Below, piece by piece: positions 31,408 to 39,959 of a stretch of DNA of 64,000 nucleotides. A program made the translations under genes and the position numbers. Location: contig JACDOJ010000001.1 of NCBI GenBank assembly GCA_017656135.1, forward strand, positions 1 through 64,000, written 5' to 3'. Within the stretch, counting starts at the first letter, position 1. Each line of letters begins with the position of its first letter. The stretch comes from Bacillota bacterium. GTDB lineage: Bacteria; Bacillota; UBA5301. Under the pieces are notes generated by a model. It saw nothing but the letters and a program-made list of their open reading frames with translations. It made no database searches and had not been told where the DNA came from.

Positions 31408-32988
31408 ATGAACCTAGAGGACATCTACACAATCCTGAACCAAGCCAACCTGCTTAAAACCGCTCCCAAGCCGGTGCCGGACCTCGAGATTGGCACCATT
31501 TCCGTCGATTCCCGCCGGGTGGAGCCAGGGGCGGTCTTCATCGCCATCCCCGGAACCCGGCATGACGGGCACGCCTACGTCCAAGAAGCCATCGACAAAG
31601 GAGCTGTAGCTGTAATCAGCGAGCGCCCGTTGGAAGTTTCAGCGCCCATACTCAGGGTAGTTAATTCGAGAAAGGCCGCTGCTATCCTTTCTGCCTATTA
31701 CTGGGGCCGTCCCGGTAAGGACCTACTCTGCCTGGGAGTAACCGGGACAAACGGCAAGACTACCACCGCCTTTATGATCGATGCCATCTTGGAGGAAGTT
31801 GGGTATAACACCGGCCTCATCGGCACCGTCTTAACTAAGATAGCCGGCCGGATTTTTGAATCAGCCATGACCACCCCGGACGCTCCTGAGCTACACCACC
31901 TCCTCCATCACATGGTGGAACAGGAAGTAGAGGCGGTAACGATGGAGGTCTCTTCCCACGGTATAATGCAGGACCGTTGTTACGGTTTGGAGCTGGATGT
32001 CGGCATCCTAACCAACATCAGCACTGACCACTGGGATGTCCACCCTACCTTCGAACACTACGTCGAGACCAAACTGGCCTTCTTCGACCTGGTGACAGAG
32101 GGCGGGCTCAAAGCGGCCAACGGTGATGACCCCAAAATCCGCCAGGCTCTAGCCTCTCACCCTATAGAGGGGCTGGTCACCTTCGGTATTTCCCCTGAAA
32201 GCCAGGTAAAAGCCCGCGGCCTGAAAACCCATGGGCACGGCACCCGCTTTATCCTGGCCTGGAACCGGCTGCCCAGCCGAGGCGGAGCACCGGTGGAAGC
32301 CGGGGAGGTTCCCGTAGACCTCAGCCTCCCAGGAAAACACAACGTTTACAACTCCCTGGCCGCTGCCACAGCCACCCTGTTTTTAGGCATTGATCCCCAC
32401 ATCATCCCCAGAGCCCTCAAGTCTTTCAGCGGGGTAGCCCGTAGGCTTCAAGTAATCTACGACGGTGACTTCACGGTCATTGATGATTTTGCCCACAACC
32501 CAGCCAGCATTAAAACCGCACTGGAAGCAGCAACCGGCCTCACCCAGGGGAAACTGATCATTGTTAACGCCATCAGAGGAAACCGGGGCCTGCAAATAAA
32601 CCGGGAAAACGCTGAAACCCTGGCTGACTTCATCCAGGAAAGCCAGCGCCAAACCAGACTGATTGTCACTGCCAGCCAAGAGGCCGTCGGTGAGCATGAC
32701 CGGGTTTCCTCAGGAGAAAAAGAGGTCTTCCTGCAAACCTTGCGCAAAAAAGAAATACCTTACTCCTTTTTCTCCACCCTAAAAAAGGCCATCAAAACCG
32801 CCCTCAAACAGGTAGCAGCCGGAGACCTGCTCCTGTTATTAGGTGCTCAGGGAATGGACCAAGGGAGTCGGGTATTTCGGGAATTGATGGCCCAAACCCC
32901 AGAAATAGCCAAGGCCGACCCTTTTGATGAGTTGGCAAAAGAGCCGGCCATTATCGGAATCTCCGAGTATTTAGAAAACCGTGGCTGA
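31408..32988 (+). CDS. Mur ligase family protein (MurE-like, orphan)
   Basis: About 526 residues with the three Mur-ligase domains: substrate-binding N-terminus (SVDSRRVEPGAVFIAIPGTR), ATPase with GVTGTNGKTTTAF and the carbamylated-lysine region (ISTDHWDVHP), and a C-terminal ADP-binding domain. MurE's DNPR motif for diaminopimelate is missing; the matching region reads IVTASQEAVGEHDR. It stands alone, outside a division/cell-wall cluster, on the opposite strand from its neighbours. Peptidoglycan tripeptide synthesis or a different amide-forming role both remain open. Start: ATG at 31408 with GAAGGTGG upstream, not 31342. Confidence 0.85.
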   Translation: MNLEDIYTILNQANLLKTAPKPVPDLEIGTISVDSRRVEPGAVFIAIPGTRHDGHAYVQEAIDKGAVAVISERPLEVSAPILRVVNSRKAAAILSAYYWGRPGKDLLCLGVTGTNGKTTTAFMIDAILEEVGYNTGLIGTVLTKIAGRIFESAMTTPDAPELHHLLHHMVEQEVEAVTMEVSSHGIMQDRCYGLELDVGILTNISTDHWDVHPTFEHYVETKLAFFDLVTEGGLKAANGDDPKIRQALASHPIEGLVTFGISPESQVKARGLKTHGHGTRFILAWNRLPSRGGAPVEAGEVPVDLSLPGKHNVYNSLAAATATLFLGIDPHIIPRALKSFSGVARRLQVIYDGDFTVIDDFAHNPASIKTALEAATGLTQGKLIIVNAIRGNRGLQINRENAETLADFIQESQRQTRLIVTASQEAVGEHDRVSSGEKEVFLQTLRKKEIPYSFFSTLKKAIKTALKQVAAGDLLLLLGAQGMDQGSRVFRELMAQTPEIAKADPFDELAKEPAIIGISEYLENRG

Positions 32989-32992
32989 AGGC

Positions 32993-34222
32993 CTAAAACT
33001 TGTTTTCGTCATCTCCTGTTTTGGACCGTTTAGACTTACGGCGCTTATTTTTTGACGACTTCTTGCGACTCTTGTTCCCGTCTGAATTGGAACCGGTATT
33101 CTTCTCTTTGGACTTTTCTTTATCTTTAGATTTGCCTTTCTCCCGATTCTTATCTTTACTCTGAGAGTTTTTCTTGGACTTACGCCGCTTCCGGCGCTTG
33201 CTCTTTTTGCCCTTACTTTTTCCTTTGTCGTCCTTCTCGTTGTCCTTCCCGTTTTCACCCTTTTGAGGGGCATCTTCTTCCTTCTCTTGCTCCTTGGTCT
33301 CGAAAACATGAACTTCAGGAGCTTCCGAAGCTTCCTGGCTAGATTCGGGGTTCGCCTCGGCCACCAGCGGGCACTTGTCGACGGTGACCTGTTTGCGTAC
33401 AGGACAGTGTTGAGCACAGGTATCGCAATCGGGAGTGTTGTCCCCCAGGTTGAGGACGATCTCCACCCCTTCCTCGACCTGAACATTGACTTCCCCAGTC
33501 AGAGGGTTGACTTCCGTAACCTTCCCCTTGCCCTGAGGAGTATCAATGACGTCCCCGACGTTTGGCAGCTGGGCCAAAGCATCTTTGTAGGTATCGGCCT
33601 CGTACTGGAGGCAGCACATCAGTCTGCCGCAAAGGCCTGAGATTTTAGTGGGATTAAGAGAGAGGTTCTGATCTTTGGCCATCCGGATGGAAACCGGTTG
33701 AAACTCCCCCAGAAAGGTCTTGCAGCAAACCGGGCGCCCGCACAGGCCCAGGCCACCAATCATCTTGGCCTCATCCCGTACCCCAATCTGGCGGAGTTCG
33801 ATGCGGGTCCTGAAGACCGAAGCCAGATCTTTCACCAGCTCCCGAAAGTCCACCCGGCCTTCAGCGGTGAAATAGAAGATGATCTTCTTGTTATCGAAGG
33901 TGATCTCCACATTCACCAGCTTCATGGGGAGACCATGCTTGGCGATTTTTTCGAGGCCGATCTGAAAGGCTTCTTTTGCTTTTTTCTCGTTTTCCTCCAC
34001 CTTTTTGTAGTCAGAATCATCGGCCTTCCGAATGACTTTCTTTAGAGGAGTCACAATGTCTTCCTCGGAAACCAGTTTCGGCCCCACCACCAGGTAACCA
34101 AATTCAATACCCCTGGCGGTTTCCACAATGACTCCATCACCTAACTGCAAATCAAGTTCATCTGGGTCGAAATAATATATTTTACCGGCCTTTTTAAACC
34201 GGACACCAACTACTTTTTGCAT
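32993..34222 (-). CDS. ricT: RicT (YaaT) PSP1-domain protein with lysine-rich tail
   Basis: 409 residues; homologues are usually near 275-310. The PSP1 domain is clear (residues 1-270): VVGVRFKKAGKIYYFDP, LCGRPVCCKTFLGEFQPVSI, SGLCGRLMCCLQYE with the cysteines that ligate [4Fe-4S] in the RicAFT complex, which controls RNA processing, sporulation and biofilm. A further CDTCAQHCPVRK follows. From about residue 305 there is a Lys/Ser/Glu-rich, predicted disordered tail (GKKSKRRKRRKSKK), about 100 residues. Follows holB with stop and start overlapping (TAATG). Confidence 0.92.
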   Translation of the reverse strand: MQKVVGVRFKKAGKIYYFDPDELDLQLGDGVIVETARGIEFGYLVVGPKLVSEEDIVTPLKKVIRKADDSDYKKVEENEKKAKEAFQIGLEKIAKHGLPMKLVNVEITFDNKKIIFYFTAEGRVDFRELVKDLASVFRTRIELRQIGVRDEAKMIGGLGLCGRPVCCKTFLGEFQPVSIRMAKDQNLSLNPTKISGLCGRLMCCLQYEADTYKDALAQLPNVGDVIDTPQGKGKVTEVNPLTGEVNVQVEEGVEIVLNLGDNTPDCDTCAQHCPVRKQVTVDKCPLVAEANPESSQEASEAPEVHVFETKEQEKEEDAPQKGENGKDNEKDDKGKSKGKKSKRRKRRKSKKNSQSKDKNREKGKSKDKEKSKEKNTGSNSDGNKSRKKSSKNKRRKSKRSKTGDDENKF

Positions 34223-35127
34223 TAAAAGGCTCTCCTTTGTATGTTGGCAAGTTTTATGGATAGACTGCGCAGTACTGCGTCAGGGTTCACATTGTATTTT
34301 AACATCTCGCGCCCTTTCTCTATTTCTTCCAGCGCCCTGACCCCCAGCATCTTTTGGCTGATTGCCTTCTTTTTATATTCTTCCTGGCAGAGATCTAAAA
34401 ACAACTCCCGGAAATCAGGGCTCTCTTTAAACTGGGCATAGAGATCTTTCCCCAGGTCCCAAGGGCGATTTCCCTGAACTGCCGCCAAAAACCTCTGAAC
34501 CGGTTCACCGAGCTCAGCCCACTCCCCGGCAATCCGGAGCGCCTTTCCTAAAGAGCCACCGGAAACCGAGGCAATACGCTCTCCGTCAGACACCCCCCGC
34601 TCTTGTAGTACCTGGGCAATGGTTTCGTCCGGTAGGGGCTGAACCGGAACCACTGTACACCGCGAGGTTATAGTGGGCAAAAGCAGATTTTTATTGGCCA
34701 AGAGAATCAACACTGAGTGTAGGGGCGGCTCCTCCAAGGTTTTCAGGAGGCTGTTGGCCGCTTGGTCAGTGAAGGACTCGGCGCCATCTAAAATAAAGAC
34801 CTTGTAGTTTCCTTCATAGGGTTTGAAGGCGATCAATTGCTGCAACCGCCGGATCTGTTCGATTTTGAAGCTCCGCCCTTCCGGCTCGAAGACCACAAGG
34901 TCTGGGTGGTTTCCCTCGGCAATGCGGCGGCAGCTCCGGCACAGGCCGCAGGGTTTGTTCTCGGCACTACAATTTAAGGCAGCGGCAAATGCCAGGGCCA
35001 GGCTTTTTTTACCGGTCCCTTCCGGGCCCACCAGGAGGTAGGCATGGCCCACCCGGCCGGTCCTGATGGTACGCTGCAGTATTTTCTTAGCCCGGTCTTG
35101 TCCAATTATCTCTGAAAAAGCCAGCAA
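34222..35127 (-). CDS. holB: DNA polymerase III delta' subunit
   Basis: 301 residues of the clamp-loader family: HAYLLVGPEGTGKKSLALAF, the zinc-binding CGLCRSCRRIAEGNHPDLV, LLKTLEEPPLHSVLILL and the SRC sensor region TSRCTVVPVQPL. Part of the sliding-clamp loader. Position between yaaR and ricT is the standard Bacillota order. Confidence 0.95.
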   Translation of the reverse strand: MLAFSEIIGQDRAKKILQRTIRTGRVGHAYLLVGPEGTGKKSLALAFAAALNCSAENKPCGLCRSCRRIAEGNHPDLVVFEPEGRSFKIEQIRRLQQLIAFKPYEGNYKVFILDGAESFTDQAANSLLKTLEEPPLHSVLILLANKNLLLPTITSRCTVVPVQPLPDETIAQVLQERGVSDGERIASVSGGSLGKALRIAGEWAELGEPVQRFLAAVQGNRPWDLGKDLYAQFKESPDFRELFLDLCQEEYKKKAISQKMLGVRALEEIEKGREMLKYNVNPDAVLRSLSIKLANIQRRAF

Positions 35128-35146
35128 AACTAAGTCCCTCTCCCAG

Positions 35147-35596
35147 TCATGTATACATATCTAAAAGCAGGCCTCTGATTTCATCGACAATCTCCAGAAG
35201 GTGAACGCTGCCGGCGTGGTTGTTTATAACCTCCTGGCCCAGCTTCTCCAGGGCCTCGTTAACCTTCTCTACCACGACCATGACCTTGTGCCGGCCGCCA
35301 CTGAATCCGGAAATCTCTTTAACCTGGTGACTTTCGCGAATGACCTTGTCTAAAAAGTTTTTGACCAACTCACGGTAACGCTGAAGGTTGCGGAGGGTCC
35401 TCGATTCAATTAAAGCATGAGCGGCCTCATCAAGCTGGGGAATTAAGAGCTCCAAATCCTGTTTGGCTCTCTCTAGGTGGGCATTATGCAGGTTTTCAGC
35501 GAAGCTGACCTGACCCTTTCTGGCCCCCTGGGCCCTGATCCTACCCGAGGCGGCAAAAGAGGAGCTTTTCTTGGAACGGGTATTGTTGATTTTCAT
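35147..35596 (-). CDS. yaaR: YaaR family protein (DUF327)
   Basis: 149 residues, mainly helical, of the DUF327/YaaR family, always near darA and holB in Bacillota. The N-terminal 40 residues are basic and serine-rich (SKKSSSFAASGRIR). The core RNLQRYRELVKNFLDKVIRES is characteristic. Function is not established. Confidence 0.88.
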   Translation of the reverse strand: MKINNTRSKKSSSFAASGRIRAQGARKGQVSFAENLHNAHLERAKQDLELLIPQLDEAAHALIESRTLRNLQRYRELVKNFLDKVIRESHQVKEISGFSGGRHKVMVVVEKVNEALEKLGQEVINNHAGSVHLLEIVDEIRGLLLDMYT

Positions 35597-35600
35597 ATCC

Positions 35601-35930
35601 TCAAACCTTCACAAACTGGTCCACATCTAAGACGAAGACAGTCGCCCCTCCCACGGTGATCTCCACCGGTGACGGCAAGAAGGTGTGGATCGACCGTCCA
35701 ATGGCTGAAACCGGTGAAATCAGCTGCTGTCTTGTGGAACAGGACTCCTTCACCAGCTCAATAACCTCATCTACCCGTTCTTTCTCCACCCCCACCAAGA
35801 TGGTACTGTTTCCTTCCCTGAGCAGCCCGCCAGTACTGGCCAGCTTGGTGGCGCGGAAATCCTTTTTGAGCAAATTTTCAATCAGATCATGGGCGTCCTG
35901 GTCCTGCACAATCGCTATGACCAGTTTCAT
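35601..35930 (-). CDS. darA: cyclic-di-AMP receptor, PII-like (DarA/YaaQ)
   Basis: 109 residues from the ATG at 35930 (GAGGGAAAGG upstream); the ORF track's 13-residue extension is not part of the family. MKLVIAIVQDQDAHDL, TKLASTGGLLREGNSTILVG and VTVGGATVFVLDV match DarA (there: EITVGGATVFVLD). It binds c-di-AMP as a trimer. No diadenylate cyclase gene is in the window. Confidence 0.94.
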   Translation of the reverse strand: MKLVIAIVQDQDAHDLIENLLKKDFRATKLASTGGLLREGNSTILVGVEKERVDEVIELVKESCSTRQQLISPVSAIGRSIHTFLPSPVEITVGGATVFVLDVDQFVKV

Positions 35931-35946
35931 TTCCTTTCCCTCCTCG

Positions 35947-36615
35947 TTAGGATGTGAAAATGCCCGCAAACCGCTCTTGAAGCACCTTTTTACTGCTGGC
36001 GAAGATCTCCTGGGGCGACTTATCCTTGGTAGTCAAGACTACAAACCTCTCCGGCTCCTGCTCTGCCAACCGAAGGTAGCCCCACCGCACCCGAGCATGG
36101 TACGCCGGAACCCTCCGCTCGATCCGGTCACCGCCGGATATCCCCTCATCACTGCTGATTCCGATGGCCCGGTTCAGCACGATCTCTGGATCAGTGTCGT
36201 ACAAGAAGGTCAAGTCAGGTTTGAGACCGTCGGTGGCCAGCTCATTGATGGCTCGCACTTTCTTTACATATTGGCGGCCTAACCCGTAACCCTGGTAAGC
36301 GATACTGGAATCAACATACCTTTCACACAACACCACTTTCCCTGCTTCCAGAGCCGGGAGGATGACCTGTTTGATCAGTTGAGCGCGGGAAGCAGCGTAG
36401 AGCAGCATCTCCGTTTCCGGAACCATTTCCTCGAACCGGGGATCCAAGATCACCTGACGGATGGCCTCTCCGATCACAGTTCCCCCCGGCTCACGGGTCA
36501 GCAAGAAGTCCAGGCCCAACTCCAGAAAGTATTCCTTGAACAGTTTGGCTTGGGTCGTCTTGCCGCAGCCGTCTGTCCCCTCTAAAGTGATGAAAATCCC
36601 TTTTCTCTCGCTCAC
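35947..36615 (-). CDS. tmk: thymidylate kinase
   Basis: 222 residues. P-loop LEGTDGCGKTTQAK, the DR-like LLTREPGGT motif, CERYVDSSIAYQGYGLG and the lid region. Phosphorylates dTMP to dTDP. Probably starts with the GTG at 36615. Standard order tmk-darA-yaaR-holB. Confidence 0.95.
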   Translation of the reverse strand: MSERKGIFITLEGTDGCGKTTQAKLFKEYFLELGLDFLLTREPGGTVIGEAIRQVILDPRFEEMVPETEMLLYAASRAQLIKQVILPALEAGKVVLCERYVDSSIAYQGYGLGRQYVKKVRAINELATDGLKPDLTFLYDTDPEIVLNRAIGISSDEGISGGDRIERRVPAYHARVRWGYLRLAEQEPERFVVLTTKDKSPQEIFASSKKVLQERFAGIFTS

Positions 36616-36621
36616 CTGATC

Positions 36622-38208
36622 TTACATCCTCTCATCGCTGAGATTACCAGGGTAAAAGACCACGTGCCGGTTGGGCTCCTCTCCCATGCTTTCCGAACTC
36701 AGGCTGTAGCTTGCCGCCAGCTGATGTTGGAGCCGACGGATATACGAGTTTTGGGGCCTCAAAGCCACCGGCTGCTTGGTCATAAGAACCTTTTTAGCCG
36801 CCTCTTCAGCCTCCTGCAAAGGCTCATCAATCCCCTCCGCCATCAGCTCTTGGAGGTACTTCTCCATTTGAGCAACGGTATTACTGCGGATAGGATGAAT
36901 AGGCAGATTGCGCTTGGCGCCCTCTTTGAGTTTCTTCGGCATCTTCCGGTACTGTCCCTTTAAGGTGAGAATTACATCGGCCACCTGGAGATCTTTTACT
37001 ATGTGCACTGGTGCCTTGAGATTGCTGATGGCCTTCTCCAGCCTGTTACGGCTCACCCCGTAGGGGTAGATGTGGATGATCCGGTCTAAGGTCGCAGTGC
37101 TGAAGTCGAACCGGCGGCTCTTACCGTTCCCGCCTTTGCCTGTTTGCGTTCGGGATTTCCCGTTGTCTTCGGGGCGCTCTCCCCTGAAGTCATCCAAAAG
37201 GGTGGCCGGCTGGATCACCTGGATCTCACCCTCCGGATAGCGTTGCCTGATCTCAGGCTGAGGGTCATAGCCTCTCAGGAGCAAGTCCACCGTAGCCGCC
37301 ACATCATGGTGAATGGCAAACCGGTCCCGGTCTTGAATCTCAATAACCACGTCAAAAGTTGGCGGATGCTTCCGCTCCAGGACCGTTTTCTGAGTGCCCC
37401 GGCGTTTAGCCTCTTCATCTCCTAAAGTGACAGCCTGTATCCCACCGACCAAGTCCGAGAGGGTGGGGTTGGAAATCAGGTTGTCGAGAGTGTTGCCGTG
37501 AGCAGTGCCAATCAGCTGAACACCCCGCTCAGCGATGGTCCTGGCCGCTTCGGCCTCGGATTGGGTGCCGATCTCATCGATTACTATTACCTCCGGCATG
37601 TGGTTTTCCACAGCCTCAATCATCACCTCAGCCTGGTCCTCCACCCGGCGCACTTGCATCCGCCGGGCCCGGCCGATGGCTGGATGAGGTATGTCACCGT
37701 CACCGGCAATCTCATTGGAGGTGTCCACTATAACCACCCGTTTATTGAACTCGGTGGCCAAGATCCTGGCGGTCTCCCGGAGCAGAGTGGTCTTGCCTAC
37801 CCCGGGTCTACCTAAGAGCAGGACGCTCTTGCCGGTCTCCATCACATCCCTGACGATATCGATGGTGCCGTAAACTGCACGACCTATTCTGCAGGTAAGC
37901 CCGATAATATCTCCCCTGCGGTTCCGGATGGCCGAAATCCGGTGAAGGGTCCTTTCAATACCGGCTCGGTTATCTGTCCCAAAGGAGCCTACCCGGGCCG
38001 TTACATAATCCAGATCTTCTCTGGTCACCAAAGTGTCTTCCAGATAGTCAAGGCCGCTATCATACCGCAGTTCTAGTGGCCTCCCCAGATCCAAGACGAT
38101 CTCAATTAACTCATTTTTTTTAGGTGAAGCATTAATTACCTTGACGATCCGAGGAGGTAGAACCTCCAATAGCAAATCCAGGTTATCGGTTATAGCTGTC
38201 TGGGTCAC
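36622..38208 (-). CDS. Ycf45/R3H-domain AAA-type ATPase
   Basis: About 528 residues. The central P-loop ATPase has LLGRPGVGKTTLLRE and VIVIDEIGTQSEAEA (Walker B) and resembles chloroplast Ycf45 and SpoIIIAA-type ATPases. The C-terminus ends in an R3H-type motif (RRLQHQLAASYSL, then EEPNRHVVF) for binding single-stranded nucleic acid. A role in RNA or DNA handling is inferred. The start is the GTG at 38208, 7 nt after AAGGTGA; the ORF track's longer frame overlaps the decarboxylase gene. Confidence 0.85.
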   Translation of the reverse strand: MTQTAITDNLDLLLEVLPPRIVKVINASPKKNELIEIVLDLGRPLELRYDSGLDYLEDTLVTREDLDYVTARVGSFGTDNRAGIERTLHRISAIRNRRGDIIGLTCRIGRAVYGTIDIVRDVMETGKSVLLLGRPGVGKTTLLRETARILATEFNKRVVIVDTSNEIAGDGDIPHPAIGRARRMQVRRVEDQAEVMIEAVENHMPEVIVIDEIGTQSEAEAARTIAERGVQLIGTAHGNTLDNLISNPTLSDLVGGIQAVTLGDEEAKRRGTQKTVLERKHPPTFDVVIEIQDRDRFAIHHDVAATVDLLLRGYDPQPEIRQRYPEGEIQVIQPATLLDDFRGERPEDNGKSRTQTGKGGNGKSRRFDFSTATLDRIIHIYPYGVSRNRLEKAISNLKAPVHIVKDLQVADVILTLKGQYRKMPKKLKEGAKRNLPIHPIRSNTVAQMEKYLQELMAEGIDEPLQEAEEAAKKVLMTKQPVALRPQNSYIRRLQHQLAASYSLSSESMGEEPNRHVVFYPGNLSDERM

Positions 38209-38266
38209 GGAATAATCACCTTCTAATGTGATTATATCAGAATTTGTCCTTATATTATCTGTCCTT

Positions 38267-39715
38267 CTATTCCCGTACGACTCTGATTCCGCTGTCAGCT
38301 CCGGTAATCCGGAAGCCAAAGGTGGATAATCTCACTACATATTCTATTTGCTCCTCACTGATAACTTCCCCGGGAATCACCACCGGAATCCCCGGAGGGT
38401 AAGGGGCCACAATCCCTGCGCTGATTCGGCCCACCGCCTGAGTCGGGGCTACCACCTCCATCGGTGAGAAATAGGCCTCCCTGGGAGTGAGGGCCATCTC
38501 GCCCCCGCCTCTGGGCAGCGGAACCCGAGGCACTTCCCCCTTCCGATGGTTTCTGGCCACTAAGTCCTCTAAAGCCAGCTCCAGCCTGGAGATGGAGCTG
38601 ACGTCATCACCTGGGCCCAAAATAAGCAGGATCCGGGCAAAGTCGGCCATCTCCACCTGGATGAGATACTCTTTTCTCAACAGTTCAGCCACCTCTAAAC
38701 CGGTCAATCCCGTACCGGAGCAGTCCAGGACCACTTTGGTGGGATCCCAGTATTCATAGCCCAACTCCCGGACCTCAGACTCGCCCAGTACCCTGAGGCC
38801 GGGGATGGGCTGTAAGCGTTTACGGAGATCCTGTGCCAGCTCCAGCACCTGAGAGGTTATCTCGCCACCGATGGCCTGGTACTGGTAGACTGTGGCCTCC
38901 AGGGAAGCTAAGAGCAAAAAGGAGGGGCTCGTGGACTGCACCAGCTCTACGAACCTGGCCACCTCCTCTTCGCTGATCAGATCCCCAGAAAGGTGCAGCA
39001 TAGAGCTGCCGGTAAGGGAGGTCAACAGCTTATGAGTGCTCTGGGCAACCAGATCCGCTCCCTGCTCCAGAGCTGAAGGCGGCAGGTCCCTGGAAAAGGT
39101 GAAGTGGGGCCCGTGGGCCTCATCCACTAACACCGGTACACCGGCTTGGTGAGCGGCTTTAACCATAGGAGCAAGGTCGGAAGCGAAACCATAGTAGCTG
39201 GGGTTTTGACTGAAGACGGCAGAAATCGAACCGCTCTCTAAGACAGACTGCAGCTGGTCTTGCGGCAGGCGGGAATCAGGCAGGTCAGTGCTTGTCCCCT
39301 CTGGAGGCAGAATAACAGGGTCAGCGCCGCTTAAAATCAGTGCTCCCAAGACCGAGCCATGGGTTTGCCGAGGAATAACCACCCGGCCGTCTTTAGCCGC
39401 TGCCAGAAACATAGCCTGAATCCCGGCAGTGGTACCATTGGTCAAAAAGAAAGTTCGCTTAGCCCCAAAAAGAGAAGCCGCTTTTTCCCGCGCTCGCAAA
39501 AGTAAGCAGGAGGGGAGGACCTCGCCTTCCGGGCCCCACAGGACCGGAGGATCAATATCCAGCTTAACCCCCCAGTTACGCAAAGCTTCCGCAAAGATCT
39601 GGTGCATGCGCCCCCCCTGTTTGTGTCCGGGGGTGTGCATAGGGAGGACACCTTGCTCACAATAATCCAAAAGAGCGGATAAAAACAAGGGCCGCTCTTG
39701 ATCATACACTGTCAT
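38267..39715 (-). CDS. Orn/Lys/Arg decarboxylase family protein (YaaO-like)
   Basis: About 482 residues, PLP fold type I, aspartate-aminotransferase-like. MHTPGHKQGG, FFLTNGTTAGIQAMFLA, VPVLVDEAHGPHF and the PLP lysine in VAQSTHKLLTSLTGSSMLHL. It would make a polyamine from arginine, lysine or ornithine; substrate not decidable. It sits where yaaO lies in B. subtilis. The ATG at 39715 shares a base with the gin stop (TAATG) and has GGAG upstream. Confidence 0.9.
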   Translation of the reverse strand: MTVYDQERPLFLSALLDYCEQGVLPMHTPGHKQGGRMHQIFAEALRNWGVKLDIDPPVLWGPEGEVLPSCLLLRAREKAASLFGAKRTFFLTNGTTAGIQAMFLAAAKDGRVVIPRQTHGSVLGALILSGADPVILPPEGTSTDLPDSRLPQDQLQSVLESGSISAVFSQNPSYYGFASDLAPMVKAAHQAGVPVLVDEAHGPHFTFSRDLPPSALEQGADLVAQSTHKLLTSLTGSSMLHLSGDLISEEEVARFVELVQSTSPSFLLLASLEATVYQYQAIGGEITSQVLELAQDLRKRLQPIPGLRVLGESEVRELGYEYWDPTKVVLDCSGTGLTGLEVAELLRKEYLIQVEMADFARILLILGPGDDVSSISRLELALEDLVARNHRKGEVPRVPLPRGGGEMALTPREAYFSPMEVVAPTQAVGRISAGIVAPYPPGIPVVIPGEVISEEQIEYVVRLSTFGFRITGADSGIRVVRE

Positions 39716-39924
39716 TAGTTGAACTCTCCTTCGAGCCAGTGCAGCATTCTGGAGGCGAAACACCTGCTGATAAGGTGCGCCCGTTCCAGATACCCGGGAC
39801 TTCCCGGCATACTCGCCAAGACCTCCCGTTCACACTTAGCACAGATGCACCCGGAGCCTAGGCGGGTAAAGAGGATACTCAGCCTCCCGCAAAGAACGCA
39901 GCGGTACGAAAAATCCATGGTCAA
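39715..39924 (-). CDS. gin: sigma-G inhibitor Gin (CsfB) family zinc protein
   Basis: 69 residues with two cysteine pairs, CVLC near the N-terminus and CICAKCERE further on, as in Gin/CsfB, the forespore anti-sigma factor. It has the same place as csfB in B. subtilis, ahead of yaaO and tmk. It supports an endospore former. Similar small zinc proteins exist, so the family call is likely but not certain. Confidence 0.72.
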   Translation of the reverse strand: MTMDFSYRCVLCGRLSILFTRLGSGCICAKCEREVLASMPGSPGYLERAHLISRCFASRMLHWLEGEFN

Positions 39925-39959
39925 CGCCTCCTTTATTAATGTGCCCCATCTACTACACC

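Noticed and set aside
33000-33300. Lysine-rich region of ricT as a repeat element or recombinant insertion
   Set aside because: The frame is open and continuous with RicT and shows no exact repeat units or flanking duplications.
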